From the NCBI GenBank assembly GCA_016874795.1, contig VGTG01000059.1:1-32266 (forward strand): DNA of 32,266 nt, written 5' to 3'. Numbering within the stretch: position 1 is the first letter of the stretch; every line of letters begins with the position of its first letter. Below, in pieces: positions 18,501-26,976 of the stretch. The DNA comes from Deltaproteobacteria bacterium (GTDB lineage: Bacteria; Desulfobacterota; Binatia; UBA12015). Below the pieces are notes generated by a model that was not told where the DNA came from, ran no database searches, and was given only the letters and a program-made list of their open reading frames with translations. The position numbers and the translations under genes were made by a program.

Positions 18501-18872
18501 GCCGACTTCGACGACCCCGTGGGCACGTCGACCACCTACGACCTGTGCCTCTACGCGGACGGCGAGTTCGTCGCCGAGCTGAGCGTGCCGTCGCCGACCG
18601 GCTGGAAGGCCGTCGGCAGCGGCTTCAAGTACTCCGACAAGACGCTCTCGAACGACGGCATCCAGACGATCCAGCTGAAGGCGGGTGCAACGGAGAAGGC
18701 GAAGATCACGGTCCTCGGGAAGAAGAGCGGGCTGCCGTTGCCGCCGATCCCGCCGCCCGGCTTCGCTCTGCCGTTCACGGTGCAGCTCGACAACGACGCG
18801 GGCGAGTGCTGGGAGTCGACCTTCCCGGCGGCGCTCGTGAACGGTGGCGGAGAGCTCCGAGCGCGGTTCTGA
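15591..18872 (+). CDS. Secreted YVTN beta-propeller / di-haem cytochrome c peroxidase-like protein
   Basis: As read it has 1093 residues. An N-terminal hydrophobic stretch (LVALVVALATILVAA) is a probable signal peptide. The first half has propeller repeats such as PLALTPDGLRLLAVN, PVAVSVRSDGSEAWVVN and PRALAVSPDGTRVYAAV. The second half has two haem c sites, C525-x-x-C528-H529 and C681-x-x-C684-H685, plus FLHDGSIDTIFRFHD, which recalls the di-haem peroxidase/MauG family. An Asp-rich DRDEDGVLDGDE linker (about residues 912-923) leads to a C-terminal beta-rich domain of about 160 residues. It is likely periplasmic or surface-exposed with a redox role. The start is uncertain: ATG 15557, behind GGGAGAGG, would give a better signal peptide if the ten-G run at 15593-15602 had nine Gs. 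Confidence 0.88.
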   Translation: MGGGLVALVVALATILVAARPSEASFVTFESGHVRPLALTPDGLRLLAVNTPDNRLEIFDVDANGDLTHGGAVPVGLEPVAVSVRSDGSEAWVVNHLSDSVSIVDLTSVPPRVERTLLVGDEPRDVVFAGAGLGRAFITTAHRGQNTPFHSTIETTLRAPGVGRADVWVFDAANLGSPMGGTPLTIVTLFGDTPRALAVSPDGTRVYAAVFHSGNRTTTVSEGVVCDDGNLNNNTVPGPCTLSGTSYPGGLPLPERSSDGVGRPETGLIVRFHAASGQWRDQLNRNWNNGVKFNLPDRDVFVIDATQNPPAQLAGPAGFFAGVGTVIFNMITNPVDGTVYVTNTEARNEVRFEGPGILGGSTVRGHLHESRVSVLAGGTVTPRHLNKHIDYGVVPSAPGVEASSLATPLGMAITGDGETLYVAAFGSSKVGVYDTDMLELDTFTPAAVPHIDVTGGGPSGLVLNEAKSRLYVFTRFDNSVSVIDTGTNDELQHIGVYNPEPVSVVGGRPLLYDASFTSSNGEASCSSCHIFGDLDSLAWDLGNPDDVVLEQENPFRVTDPLGSSFPDHHPMKGPMTTQSLRGMANHGPMHWRGDRSGANDPGGSAFDEDAAFKRFNVAFEGLLGREGPLTADQMQDFTDFILQVTYPPNPIRNLDDSLNDDQEAGRDFYFNSSPSDVFQTCNGCHVLDRAQGFFGGDGRSSFENEPQLLKIAHLRNLYQKIGMFGMPQIPFVNGGDNAHKGDQIRGFGFLHDGSIDTIFRFHDAIVFNQCIPVFGCINAGGFPNGAEGDPLRRQVEAFMFVFDSDLAPIVGQQVTLSSTSGSDAGARISLLISQAEADYFIGSKSCDLVVKGYVAGEPRGWLYDPDTNGFESDRLAETLLSDAALRGLASVPGQELTYTCVPPGSGERIGIDRDEDGVLDGDESGGGGGRCPPAPVVGCRAPGRSDLQIKGVAGKEKLTWKWLRGAQTDVADFDDPVGTSTTYDLCLYADGEFVAELSVPSPTGWKAVGSGFKYSDKTLSNDGIQTIQLKAGATEKAKITVLGKKSGLPLPPIPPPGFALPFTVQLDNDAGECWESTFPAALVNGGGELRARF
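15593..15602 (+). repeat. Run of ten G at the start of the propeller/cytochrome gene
   Basis: Ten consecutive Gs directly follow the AT of the possible start ATG 15591. The ATG at 15557 reads into the gene's frame only if one G is removed or two are added. Such tracts can slip in replication or be miscounted in sequencing. Confidence 0.9.
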
Positions 18873-18957
18873 CGAGCGAGCGCGGCGAGCCCGCCGCAGA
18901 GGCCCGAAGTGGGGCCGCCATTGACGCTGGAGAGGGTTTTCACGAAGATCTGAGCCG

Positions 18958-20484
18958 ATGGCGGCCCCGGAGTCTCGCGACCGGAACGATCGTCGGTGGC
19001 GTGGATTCGTTCAGGCGAGCGCCAAGATCGCCGGCGACGGCGAGCCTGCGGACCTCTTCGGCGCGATCCTCGACGCGGTCATCACGCTCTTCGATCTCGA
19101 AGCGGCGAGCATCGGCCTCGTCGATCCGACCGGCAGCCGCGTCCGGTTCGTCCTCTCGCGCGGCCCGGCGAAGCTCGACGAGTTCGAGGTCGAAACGGGC
19201 GTCGGAATCGCCGGCTGGGTCGCGCAGACGGGCGAGGGCCTGATCGTCAACGACGTCGCGAACGACGAGCGCTTCTTCGGCGGCATCGACGAGAAGACGG
19301 GCTTCCGGACGCGCGCGATCCTCTGCGCGGCTCTCAAGACCGAGGAGCGCATCGTCGGCATCATCGAGGCGATCAACCCGAAGCGACGCGACGAGTTCGT
19401 GGAGAGCGACCTCGATCTGCTGAACGCGTTCGGCGGCGTCGCGGCGAACGCGCTCGAGCGGGCGCGGACGCTTTCGACCCTTCGCGGGACGAACGCGGAG
19501 TTCCGCGCGGAAGCGGGCGAGCGTTACCGGCTGGTGCTCGGGAAGAGCCCGACGATGCAGAAGGCGCTCGAGCTCGCTCACACGGCGGCGGGCTCCTCGA
19601 GCACCGTGTTGCTGCTCGGCGAGAGCGGCACTGGGAAAGAGGTCGTCGCACGCGCGATCCACCAGTGGAGCGCGCGGGCGAACGCTCCGTTCATCGCGGT
19701 GAACTGCACGGCGCTCAGCGCAGAGCTTCTCGAGAGCGAGCTCTTCGGTCACGAGCGCGGCTCGTTCACCGGCGCGATCGCACAGCGGAAGGGACGCTTC
19801 GAGCTCGCCGACACCGGCACTCTCTTCCTGGACGAGATCGGGGAGCTCGCGCCGACGCTGCAAGCGAAGCTTCTGCGCGCGCTCCAGGATCGCGAGTTCC
19901 AGCGCGTCGGCGGCGAGAGGACGATCCGCGTCGACGTTCGTATCGTCGCCGCGACGAATCGCGACCTGCGCGCCGCGGTGCGCGCGCGGACGTTCCGCGA
20001 GGACCTCTACTACCGGCTGAACGTCATCGCGATCGAGCTTCCCTCTCTCCGCGAGCGGCGGGAGGACGTGCCCGAGCTCGTCGATCACTTCGTGCATCAC
20101 TTCGCCCGCGAGATGAACCGGACGGGGCTCGGCGTTTCGGACGAGGCTCTGTCGGCGCTGCGGACGTACCCGTGGCCGGGGAACGTGCGCGAGCTGCAGA
20201 ACGCGATCGAGCGGGCGATCGTCCTCGCGCGCGGGACGGAGATCCTGCTTTCGGATCTTCCGCGGGACATCAGCGAGCCGCTCTCGGAGGCGGTGAGCGC
20301 CGCGGCGGGGCTGGACGGCGTGCCCGAGGAGCTCGAGCTCCGTGAGGCGGTGGACGTCTTCACGAAGGTCCGCATCTCGCAGGCTCTGGCGTCCACGGGC
20401 GGTAGCCAGACGGCCGCGGCGCGCAAGCTCGGTCTGCCGCAGTCGAATCTTTCGCGGTTGATGAAGCGTCTCGGCTTGCGATGA
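18958..20484 (+). CDS. Sigma-54-dependent transcriptional activator, GAF-AAA-Fis HTH
   Basis: Enhancer-binding proteins of this class hydrolyse ATP to open sigma-54 promoters. The 508-residue protein has an N-terminal GAF domain (about residues 25-175) for ligand or redox sensing. The AAA+ domain has Walker A GESGTGKE from G221 and Walker B LFLDEIGE with D292-E293. Its sigma-54 contact loop is GSFTGA (268-273), a Ser variant of the usual GAFTGA. The end of the AAA+ domain is WPGNVRELQNAIERA. A C-terminal Fis-type helix-turn-helix runs SQTAAARKLGLPQSNLSRLMKRLG. It has no receiver domain. Its stop overlaps the next ATG (ATGA), making it the first gene of a coupled five-gene string. It may control that string, but no full sigma-54 promoter was found. 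Confidence 0.95.
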   Translation: MAAPESRDRNDRRWRGFVQASAKIAGDGEPADLFGAILDAVITLFDLEAASIGLVDPTGSRVRFVLSRGPAKLDEFEVETGVGIAGWVAQTGEGLIVNDVANDERFFGGIDEKTGFRTRAILCAALKTEERIVGIIEAINPKRRDEFVESDLDLLNAFGGVAANALERARTLSTLRGTNAEFRAEAGERYRLVLGKSPTMQKALELAHTAAGSSSTVLLLGESGTGKEVVARAIHQWSARANAPFIAVNCTALSAELLESELFGHERGSFTGAIAQRKGRFELADTGTLFLDEIGELAPTLQAKLLRALQDREFQRVGGERTIRVDVRIVAATNRDLRAAVRARTFREDLYYRLNVIAIELPSLRERREDVPELVDHFVHHFAREMNRTGLGVSDEALSALRTYPWPGNVRELQNAIERAIVLARGTEILLSDLPRDISEPLSEAVSAAAGLDGVPEELELREAVDVFTKVRISQALASTGGSQTAAARKLGLPQSNLSRLMKRLGLR

Positions 20485-20861
20485 GCAACGGGAGCTCGAC
20501 GCAGTTCCGGGTGATCGCAGCGTTCACCGGGTTCATCGGCGCATGGCTGCCGTTCTTCCTGCATGGTCCGATCCCGGAGAAGCTCGATCGCGTGCGGATC
20601 AACGGCGCGCTCGCCGTCTGGGGCTGGTTCGTCGCGCGGATGCTGATCGGCGTCGTCGTGGGAACGACGACTTGGCCGCGGATCGTGTGGGTGCGCGGCG
20701 CGCTGTTTGGATTCTTGATGATGCTGCCCACGGGAATCATCTCGCTCGCGACGCCGGGGTGCGGTCCCGAGTGCATGGCGGCGAACCTCTCGACGGGCGC
20801 CCTGGTCGGCGTGCTCGCGGGCGGCGCGGCGTGGTTCTTGACGGGGCGGCATCACGGATGA
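20481..20861 (+). CDS. Small four-helix membrane protein of unknown function
   Basis: The protein has 126 residues from ATG 20481, which overlaps the preceding stop (ATGA). Four hydrophobic segments are visible: VIAAFTGFIGAWLPFFLHG, GWFVARMLIGVVVGTTTW, RGALFGFLMMLPTGIISLA and GALVGVLAGGAAWFL. Two cysteines (PGCGPECM) sit in the loop between helices 3 and 4 and could form a disulphide or bind a metal. I do not recognise a named family. Its stop also overlaps the next ATG. It is therefore tightly coupled between the sigma-54 activator and the tandem cyclase, where it might be a membrane anchor or sensor; that is inference. Confidence 0.8.
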   Translation: MSNGSSTQFRVIAAFTGFIGAWLPFFLHGPIPEKLDRVRINGALAVWGWFVARMLIGVVVGTTTWPRIVWVRGALFGFLMMLPTGIISLATPGCGPECMAANLSTGALVGVLAGGAAWFLTGRHHG

Positions 20862-23800
20862 GCGCGCGGCGCGCCCTCGATCGTCGTCGCGCTGCGGTGC
20901 TGTTCGCAGATATCGTGGGGTTCACCGCGCTCTCCGAAAGCGCCGGTGTCGAACACGCCTACGCCGTCGTCACCGGCTGCCTGAAGCTGCTCGATGGCGT
21001 GGCCCGCCAGCACGGGGGCGTCGTCGACAAGTACCTTGGTGACGCCTTGATGGCGGTGTTCGGGATACCTGCTCCACTCGACAACCCTTCGGCCGCGGCG
21101 ATCGGCGCGGCGCTCGAGATGCAGCGTACGGTCGACGCCTACAATCGACAGGTCCAGGCGCCGGTGCCACTGCTCCTCAAGGCCGGCGTGAACACGGGCA
21201 TGATGACAGCGGGCGATCTGCTCAGCGACGTCGTGCGTGAGTTCCACGTCATGGGCGACGCCGTCAACATTGCGGCGCGGTTGAAGGAGCGCTCGGTGCC
21301 CGGCGCGGTCTATGTCGGCGGCGACGCCGCCAACGAGGCCGGAGATCGCTTCCGCTTCGATCCCCTGCCGCCGCTCGCTCTCAAGGGCAAGTCGGCAAGC
21401 GTCGCGGCATACGCAGTCCTTGGCTCCTCGGACGACGAGCGCGCCGTGTGGCCGGAGACCACTTCGTTCACGCCGCTCGTCGGTCGCAGGCACGAGCTCG
21501 CGGTGCTCCGCGCGTCGCTGGGTGCGTTGGCCGACGGCACCGGTGGAGTGGTGGCGCTCTTCGGCGAGGCCGGAATCGGCAAGACGCGGCTGCTGTACGA
21601 GCTGGCGGCGGGTGCGGCGGATGCGACACCGCCGAGCGCTGCGCTTGCCGCCGCCCGAACAGTCGGAGCGGCGGTGGAAGCGCTCGCGTCCGCGGCCGGG
21701 CCCATCGCGATCGCGCTCGACGATGCGCACGAGCTGGACATCGACGCAGTTGCGATATCCGAGCTCTTCGCGCACGTTGCGTCGCGTCCGGTCCTGCTCC
21801 TTCTTGCGGGGCGAGACGGCGGCGCGACCGAGCACGTGCGCGACGCGGCCGAGGGCCGCGGTGTGCGCTACCAGGAGCTTCGTCTCGGGCCACTTTCCGA
21901 CGGCGAAGCTGCCGATTTGCTGGAGCGGGTCCAGGCGGGCGCGGAGCTCGCGGACGAGGCCCGCTCTCTCGTCCTCGAGCGCGCGCGCGGCAACCCTTTC
22001 CGTCTCGTTTTCGGAACTCTCCTCGCACCCGCTCTCGAGTCGGAGCGAGGACACGCGGCGATCGGTGTCGAGCGCTCGAGCGAATCGGAGCGGCGGCGTG
22101 CGACGGTCATGTTCGCCGACATCTCGGGCTTCACGGCGCTCTCGGAGCGGCTCGATCCGGCGGAGGCGTACGACGCCGTCACCGGCTGCCTTCGGCTGCT
22201 GCACGCGACGGCGGAGAAGCACGGCGGAACCGTCGACAAGTACCTGGGCGACGCCGTGATGGCCGTCTTCGGTGTGCCGATCGCGATCGAGGACGCGCCG
22301 TGCGCCGCCATCAATGCCGCGATCGAGATGCGCCGCAACGTGCGCGCCTACAACGAGCAACGTGCGTTTGCGACGCCGCTCGACGTGCACATCGGGATCG
22401 ACACCGGCCTCGGCATCGCCGGCGACGTGAGTGGACCCCTGCTGCGCGAGTTCGCGCTGATGGGGGACTCCGTCGGTCGTGCGTCGCGGCTCACCTCGCT
22501 CGCGCCGAACGGCCACGTCTATCTCGGGGAGGAGACGGTACGCGCGGTGCGCCACCGCTTCGCCGTCCAGCCGGTCGAGCCGGGGGAGGGGAAGGGCGGT
22601 GCGCCGGGTGATGTCGTCTACGACCTGTTGTCCGAGCGCGAGCAGATACATCGTCCACGTCTGGGCCGCGGCGAAACGCTATTCACCGAGCTCGTCGGCC
22701 GTACGGAAGAGGTCGACCTCCTGCGCGCCGCCGTGAAGGACCTCGCGTCCGGTCGTGGCGGCATCGCGGGAATCTTCGGCGATCCCGGCATCGGGAAGTC
22801 GCGTCTTCTCGAAGAGCTACGGGCAGAGGCCGCTGCGCGGAATGTCCGGTGCCTCGACGCACGCTCTCTCGCGATCTTTGCGCCGGTACGCTTCCACCCG
22901 TTCGTCGACTTGCTGCACGCTCTGACGGGCATCGCCGGAGACGATGACGAGACTGCGCTCGGCAAGCTGGCCGACGCGACCCACTCCCTTCTTGGGGAGG
23001 CGGCCGAGGAGATTCTGCCCTTCCTAGGAGTCGTGCTGGGGCTCCGCCTACCGCCGGAGATGCAGGCTCGCGTCGACGCCGTCAAGGGCGACGCGCTCGA
23101 CCGTCTCCTCTTGCGAGCCGTCCGCGAGCTTTTCGAAGGACTCGCAGCGGCGGCTCCGCTCGCGGTGGTATTCGAAGACCTCCACTGGGCGGATCGGTCT
23201 TCGGTCGAGATGCTCGCGAGCCTGCTGCGGATGGTGCATGAGACGCGAATCCTGTTCGTCTTCGCCGCGCGCCCGGGTTTCCCCGAAAGCGCCGGGCTCG
23301 TCTCGGAGACAGCGATGGAGGTCGGCGGCGACCGCTACCGTCCGCTCGAACTCCGGCCGCTCGATCGCTCGGGCGTGCGCCGTCTCCTGGCCGGGTTGTT
23401 TGCGCATGGAGAGATGCCCCGGGCGCTACGCGAGCGACTCGAGACCCACACCGCGGGAAGCCCGCTCTTCCTCGAAGAGCTCGTGCGTACTCTCGTCGAG
23501 CAGGGTGTCCTCGAAGCCGTCGGTGACAAGCTGCAGGCGACTGCGGCGCTGGAGAGCGTCAGCGTTCCGGGCACGGTGCAGGAGGTCATCCTGTCACGTG
23601 TCGACCGCCTCGATCCGAGTGCCAAGCAGATCCTGCAGCTCGCGGCGGTGATCGGCCGTAGCTTTTCCGACGGGCTCCTTACGCGCGTCGCGTCGGAGCC
23701 CACACGCGTGCCGGAGGCGCTGCGCAAGCTGCTCGATGCGCAGCTTCTCGTCGAGCGGGCACGCGAGGGCCGGAGTGAGCTCGCCGTCAAGCATCCCATG

Positions 23801-25462
23801 ATCCAGGAGGTCACGTACGAGGCGATCCTCGAGTCGCGCCGCGAGGAGTTGCACCGCGCGGTTGCTGCGGCGATCGAGGTGGAGTCCGACGCGGGCGATC
23901 CCGCGCGTCACGGCCTGCTCGCCTATCACTACAGCCGGGGCCGCGACCTCGGCCGCGCCGAGGACCATCTGCTGCGCGCCGGCGATGACGCGGCGCGGGC
24001 CGGTGCGTCGGCCGAGGCCGTCTACTTCTTCGAGGAAGCATCCCGCCTCTACCTTGCTCGTCACGCTGACGGCGGAGATCCCGCGAAGCGAGTCGAGCTC
24101 GAGAAGAAGCTCGCGACCGCCTACTTTTACCGCGGCCGTCTGGTCGATGCCGGCGAACAGTTCAATCGCGCCCTGGGCCGCCTCGGAATCCGCATCCCGC
24201 GCGGCCGCGGCGATCTGAACCTGAGCCTGTTGCGCTCGCTGCTGGCCTCTCTGGCGCCGCTTTACTTGCCCCTCGGGCGCCGCCGCCCGCCGGCGAGCGC
24301 GTACGACCTCGAGGTGCTCGAGCTGATGCTCGATCGCGCGCGTGCGCAGACGACCGGCGATCCGACGCGCTTCGTCGTCGACACCCTGGAAGCCCTCCGT
24401 CATCTCAGCCGTCTCGACCCTGCGACGGTGCCTGGGGCGTGCTCCCTCTTTGCCAGCACAGCGGGCCTCTTCGCGTACAGCGGCCTATCGTTCGACATCA
24501 GCGAGCGCTTTCTGCGGGTCGCCGAGAGGTACCTCGACCCGGACGACGCTACCGAGGTTCTGGTGTTCCAGATGATGCGGTTCACGCACGGATTCCTCGC
24601 TGGCAACTGGGAGAAGGAGCTCGAGATCGACGGCGCGCTGCTCGATGCCGGCGTCGGTCGCGGGCAACTCTGGGACGTGGCGACCCATCTCGGGCTCGAG
24701 GGCACGAAGCTCGTCCTGCAGGGCCGCTTCGCCGAGGCTGAGGAGCGGGTCGCACGTATCGCGGCGATCGAGGATCGCTACGACTACGACCTTGCGAGCT
24801 CGAATCGGCATAGCGTGCGCGTCTCGCTGCTGCTCGAGCAACGCCGTCTCCTCGACGCACTCGAAGCCGCCGAGGTGTATCTCATCGAACACGACGAGCC
24901 GCTGCTGAACGTGATCGCGTTGGGGCTCAAGGCGAAGATCGAGGTACTGCTCGGCGACCTTCCGGCGGCGAGTGCCACATTGGCGGATGCGGACGCTCTG
25001 ATGGCGCGTCTCGGTCGCATCCCGCCCCTTCAAAGCGTGCACTGCGCGCGTTCGAAGCTCCTCCTGGAGCTGGCGCGGAGCGAAGCGGAACCTGCCCCTC
25101 GGCGCGCGCACGGCTTCGTCGCGGCGCGGCGAACCGCGCGCAAAGCGGTACGTCTCGCGATGCGGGTCGCATGGCTGCAGCCGGAAGTCTTCCGCAGCGC
25201 CGGCACGTGCTGCTGGCACGCCGGACGGCCGCGACAGGCGTTGCGCCTCTGGAGGCACTCGCTCGGTGCCGCGCAGCGGCTGCAGGCTGGGGCGGAAACC
25301 GCCCGGACGCAGCTCGAGCTCGCGCAGCGGCTGATCGCCGCCGGGCGCGGTGGCGAGGTGGTCGACGGCCGGAGCGCACGCCAGCACATGATGGATGCGC
25401 GGCGGTACTTCGAGCGCGCGGGACTCGAGGAGGAGCTTTCGATCGCCGGCAGCGCTGCATGA
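20858..25462 (+). CDS. Giant tandem class III cyclase / AAA-type ATPase / TPR-like protein
   Basis: ATG 20858 overlaps the previous stop and gives 1534 residues. Cyclase domain 1 has metal aspartates D18 (FADIVGFTALSE) and D62 (KYLGDALMAVFG), adenine-type lysine K58, and transition-state N137 and R141 (GDAVNIAARL). A short ATPase module follows: Walker A GEAGIGKT (K242), Walker B LDDAH (D288-D289), ending near ARGNPFRLVF. Cyclase domain 2 closely resembles domain 1 and keeps D421, D465, K461 and R544, but has G540 in place of the catalytic Asn (GDSVGRASRL). A full ATPase follows with Walker A GDPGIGKS (K647) and Walker B VVFEDLHWAD (D774), then a helical TPR-like region to the end. No membrane helix is seen. 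It probably makes cAMP under control of the ATPase modules; the signal is unknown. Confidence 0.93.
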   Translation: MSARRALDRRRAAVLFADIVGFTALSESAGVEHAYAVVTGCLKLLDGVARQHGGVVDKYLGDALMAVFGIPAPLDNPSAAAIGAALEMQRTVDAYNRQVQAPVPLLLKAGVNTGMMTAGDLLSDVVREFHVMGDAVNIAARLKERSVPGAVYVGGDAANEAGDRFRFDPLPPLALKGKSASVAAYAVLGSSDDERAVWPETTSFTPLVGRRHELAVLRASLGALADGTGGVVALFGEAGIGKTRLLYELAAGAADATPPSAALAAARTVGAAVEALASAAGPIAIALDDAHELDIDAVAISELFAHVASRPVLLLLAGRDGGATEHVRDAAEGRGVRYQELRLGPLSDGEAADLLERVQAGAELADEARSLVLERARGNPFRLVFGTLLAPALESERGHAAIGVERSSESERRRATVMFADISGFTALSERLDPAEAYDAVTGCLRLLHATAEKHGGTVDKYLGDAVMAVFGVPIAIEDAPCAAINAAIEMRRNVRAYNEQRAFATPLDVHIGIDTGLGIAGDVSGPLLREFALMGDSVGRASRLTSLAPNGHVYLGEETVRAVRHRFAVQPVEPGEGKGGAPGDVVYDLLSEREQIHRPRLGRGETLFTELVGRTEEVDLLRAAVKDLASGRGGIAGIFGDPGIGKSRLLEELRAEAAARNVRCLDARSLAIFAPVRFHPFVDLLHALTGIAGDDDETALGKLADATHSLLGEAAEEILPFLGVVLGLRLPPEMQARVDAVKGDALDRLLLRAVRELFEGLAAAAPLAVVFEDLHWADRSSVEMLASLLRMVHETRILFVFAARPGFPESAGLVSETAMEVGGDRYRPLELRPLDRSGVRRLLAGLFAHGEMPRALRERLETHTAGSPLFLEELVRTLVEQGVLEAVGDKLQATAALESVSVPGTVQEVILSRVDRLDPSAKQILQLAAVIGRSFSDGLLTRVASEPTRVPEALRKLLDAQLLVERAREGRSELAVKHPMIQEVTYEAILESRREELHRAVAAAIEVESDAGDPARHGLLAYHYSRGRDLGRAEDHLLRAGDDAARAGASAEAVYFFEEASRLYLARHADGGDPAKRVELEKKLATAYFYRGRLVDAGEQFNRALGRLGIRIPRGRGDLNLSLLRSLLASLAPLYLPLGRRRPPASAYDLEVLELMLDRARAQTTGDPTRFVVDTLEALRHLSRLDPATVPGACSLFASTAGLFAYSGLSFDISERFLRVAERYLDPDDATEVLVFQMMRFTHGFLAGNWEKELEIDGALLDAGVGRGQLWDVATHLGLEGTKLVLQGRFAEAEERVARIAAIEDRYDYDLASSNRHSVRVSLLLEQRRLLDALEAAEVYLIEHDEPLLNVIALGLKAKIEVLLGDLPAASATLADADALMARLGRIPPLQSVHCARSKLLLELARSEAEPAPRRAHGFVAARRTARKAVRLAMRVAWLQPEVFRSAGTCCWHAGRPRQALRLWRHSLGAAQRLQAGAETARTQLELAQRLIAAGRGGEVVDGRSARQHMMDARRYFERAGLEEELSIAGSAA

Positions 25463-26976
25463 CGCGAAGTTGGGCGCTTGGCTGCACACTGCTGTCTGCC
25501 GGCTGCTACGGTGTCGCCTTCCCGCCAGTCGGCTGGCACCTCGCCGCGTGGGTGACTCTCGTCCCCTTCTTCCTCGCTCTGCGTGGCGCCGGGGTGCGGC
25601 GAGCGGTCGGGCTGGGCGCGGTCTGGGGGATCGTCGCGGCATACTCGGTCGGCACCTGGATGCCGGTCGCGATCACGCGCTACTATGCGCAGCCGGTAGC
25701 CGTCGGAGTTTTGGGCTTCGTGCTTTGCGCCCTCGTCACCGTGGCTCCCTACACGGTCGCCTTCGCCTTGCTGTATCGGCGCGTCGCCGGACGGACCGGT
25801 GCGCTGGAGGTCCTCGTCGCCGCTGCGATGTGGACCGCGACGGAGTTCTGGCGGGCGGTTTCTCCCGCCGGGAATCCCTGGTCGCTCAGCGGCTACTCCC
25901 AGGTTCCCGTCCTTCCACTCGTGCAGATTGCCGACGTGACCGGTGTATTCGGCATCTCCTTCCTCGTCGCGGCGGCCAACGCAGCACTTGCCGGCCTGTG
26001 GTGGACCCTGGGTGACTCCGCCGTCGAACGACGGCGCTCGCTTCGTGGGGCGGCTTTTGCCGCGGCTGCTTTCACGGTCGTCCTCGCGTATGGGGAGGTT
26101 CGACTGGGCGCGCCCGCCGAGGATGCCGCGGCGGTTCCGGTCGCCGTCGTCCAAGGAGACCTCGACCTGGGCTCGCAGTGGCGCCCCGAGCTCTATGGGG
26201 AGAATCTGGAAGCGTACCTCCGCTTGACGGATGCAGCGCTCGAGCGGCGGCCCGCACCTCTCGTCATCTGGCCGGAAAACGCGCTCTCCTTTTTTCTCGA
26301 GAAGGAAGCGGCCTATCGGCGGGTGATCGCAAACGTGCTCGCCGCGCACGGAGCCGAGCTTCTCACCGGCGGGCCGCGTACGGAGCCTTCGGCGGGCCGC
26401 AAGGCGCGCTACCAGAATGCAGCGTTTGTCGTCGGGCCGCACGGCGCGATCCGCTCCACCTACGAGAAGCAGTACCTCGTCCCATTTGCCGAGTACTTCC
26501 CGCTGCCGGCTCTCGACGCCATGCGGCGGCGCTTCGGTCGCGTGCGGGAGTTCGTCCCTGGCACGCGACACACCCCGTTGCCGACGCCCGCGGGTCGGGC
26601 CGGCGTCCTGATCTGCAACGAGGCGCTCTACGGCGACGTCGCGCGCGAGCGCGTGCTGAGCGGCGCCGAAATCCTGGTCAACCTCAGCAACGATGGGTGG
26701 GTGGGCGAGCCGCAGTACGCGGCAATCGCGTTCGAGATGTCTCGGCTTCGCGCGGTCGAGGCGCGGCGCTGGCTCGTGCGCTCCTCGACCTCCGGTCCAT
26801 CGGCAGTGATCGATCCGCTCGGCCGTGTCGTCGTGGGGGCGGCGCTCGACGAGCAGGCGGTCGTCGAGGCGTCGGTCGCGCCTCGCACCGAGAGGACGCC
26901 GTATACGCGCTTCGGCGACTTCTTCGGCTGGGCGTGCTCGGCGGTGGCGCTCGCGGCAGCGGTGCGTCGTGCTTGA
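25459..26976 (+). CDS. lnt: Apolipoprotein N-acyltransferase (Lnt family)
   Basis: Lnt adds a third acyl chain from phospholipid to the N-terminal cysteine of lipoproteins, at the periplasmic face of the inner membrane. ATG 25459 overlaps the cyclase stop (ATGA) and gives 505 residues. The first half has several membrane helices and the motif SPAGNPWSLSGYSQ. The second half is a nitrilase-like domain with the full catalytic triad: E273 (VIWPENAL), K337 (YEKQYLVPFAEYFP) and C386 (VLICNEALYGD). NLSNDGWVG and RWLVRSSTSGPSAVID complete the pattern. A C-terminal hydrophobic stretch ends the protein. Placement in a signalling operon with a lipid-modifying enzyme is unusual; this may be a specialised paralog rather than the housekeeping copy. 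Confidence 0.94.
   Translation: MTRSWALGCTLLSAGCYGVAFPPVGWHLAAWVTLVPFFLALRGAGVRRAVGLGAVWGIVAAYSVGTWMPVAITRYYAQPVAVGVLGFVLCALVTVAPYTVAFALLYRRVAGRTGALEVLVAAAMWTATEFWRAVSPAGNPWSLSGYSQVPVLPLVQIADVTGVFGISFLVAAANAALAGLWWTLGDSAVERRRSLRGAAFAAAAFTVVLAYGEVRLGAPAEDAAAVPVAVVQGDLDLGSQWRPELYGENLEAYLRLTDAALERRPAPLVIWPENALSFFLEKEAAYRRVIANVLAAHGAELLTGGPRTEPSAGRKARYQNAAFVVGPHGAIRSTYEKQYLVPFAEYFPLPALDAMRRRFGRVREFVPGTRHTPLPTPAGRAGVLICNEALYGDVARERVLSGAEILVNLSNDGWVGEPQYAAIAFEMSRLRAVEARRWLVRSSTSGPSAVIDPLGRVVVGAALDEQAVVEASVAPRTERTPYTRFGDFFGWACSAVALAAAVRRA

Noticed and set aside
18900-18917. Possible terminator GGCCC-GAAGTG-GGGCC after the propeller/cytochrome gene
   Set aside because: The stem is only 5 bp and there is no T-run, so it is too weak to call.
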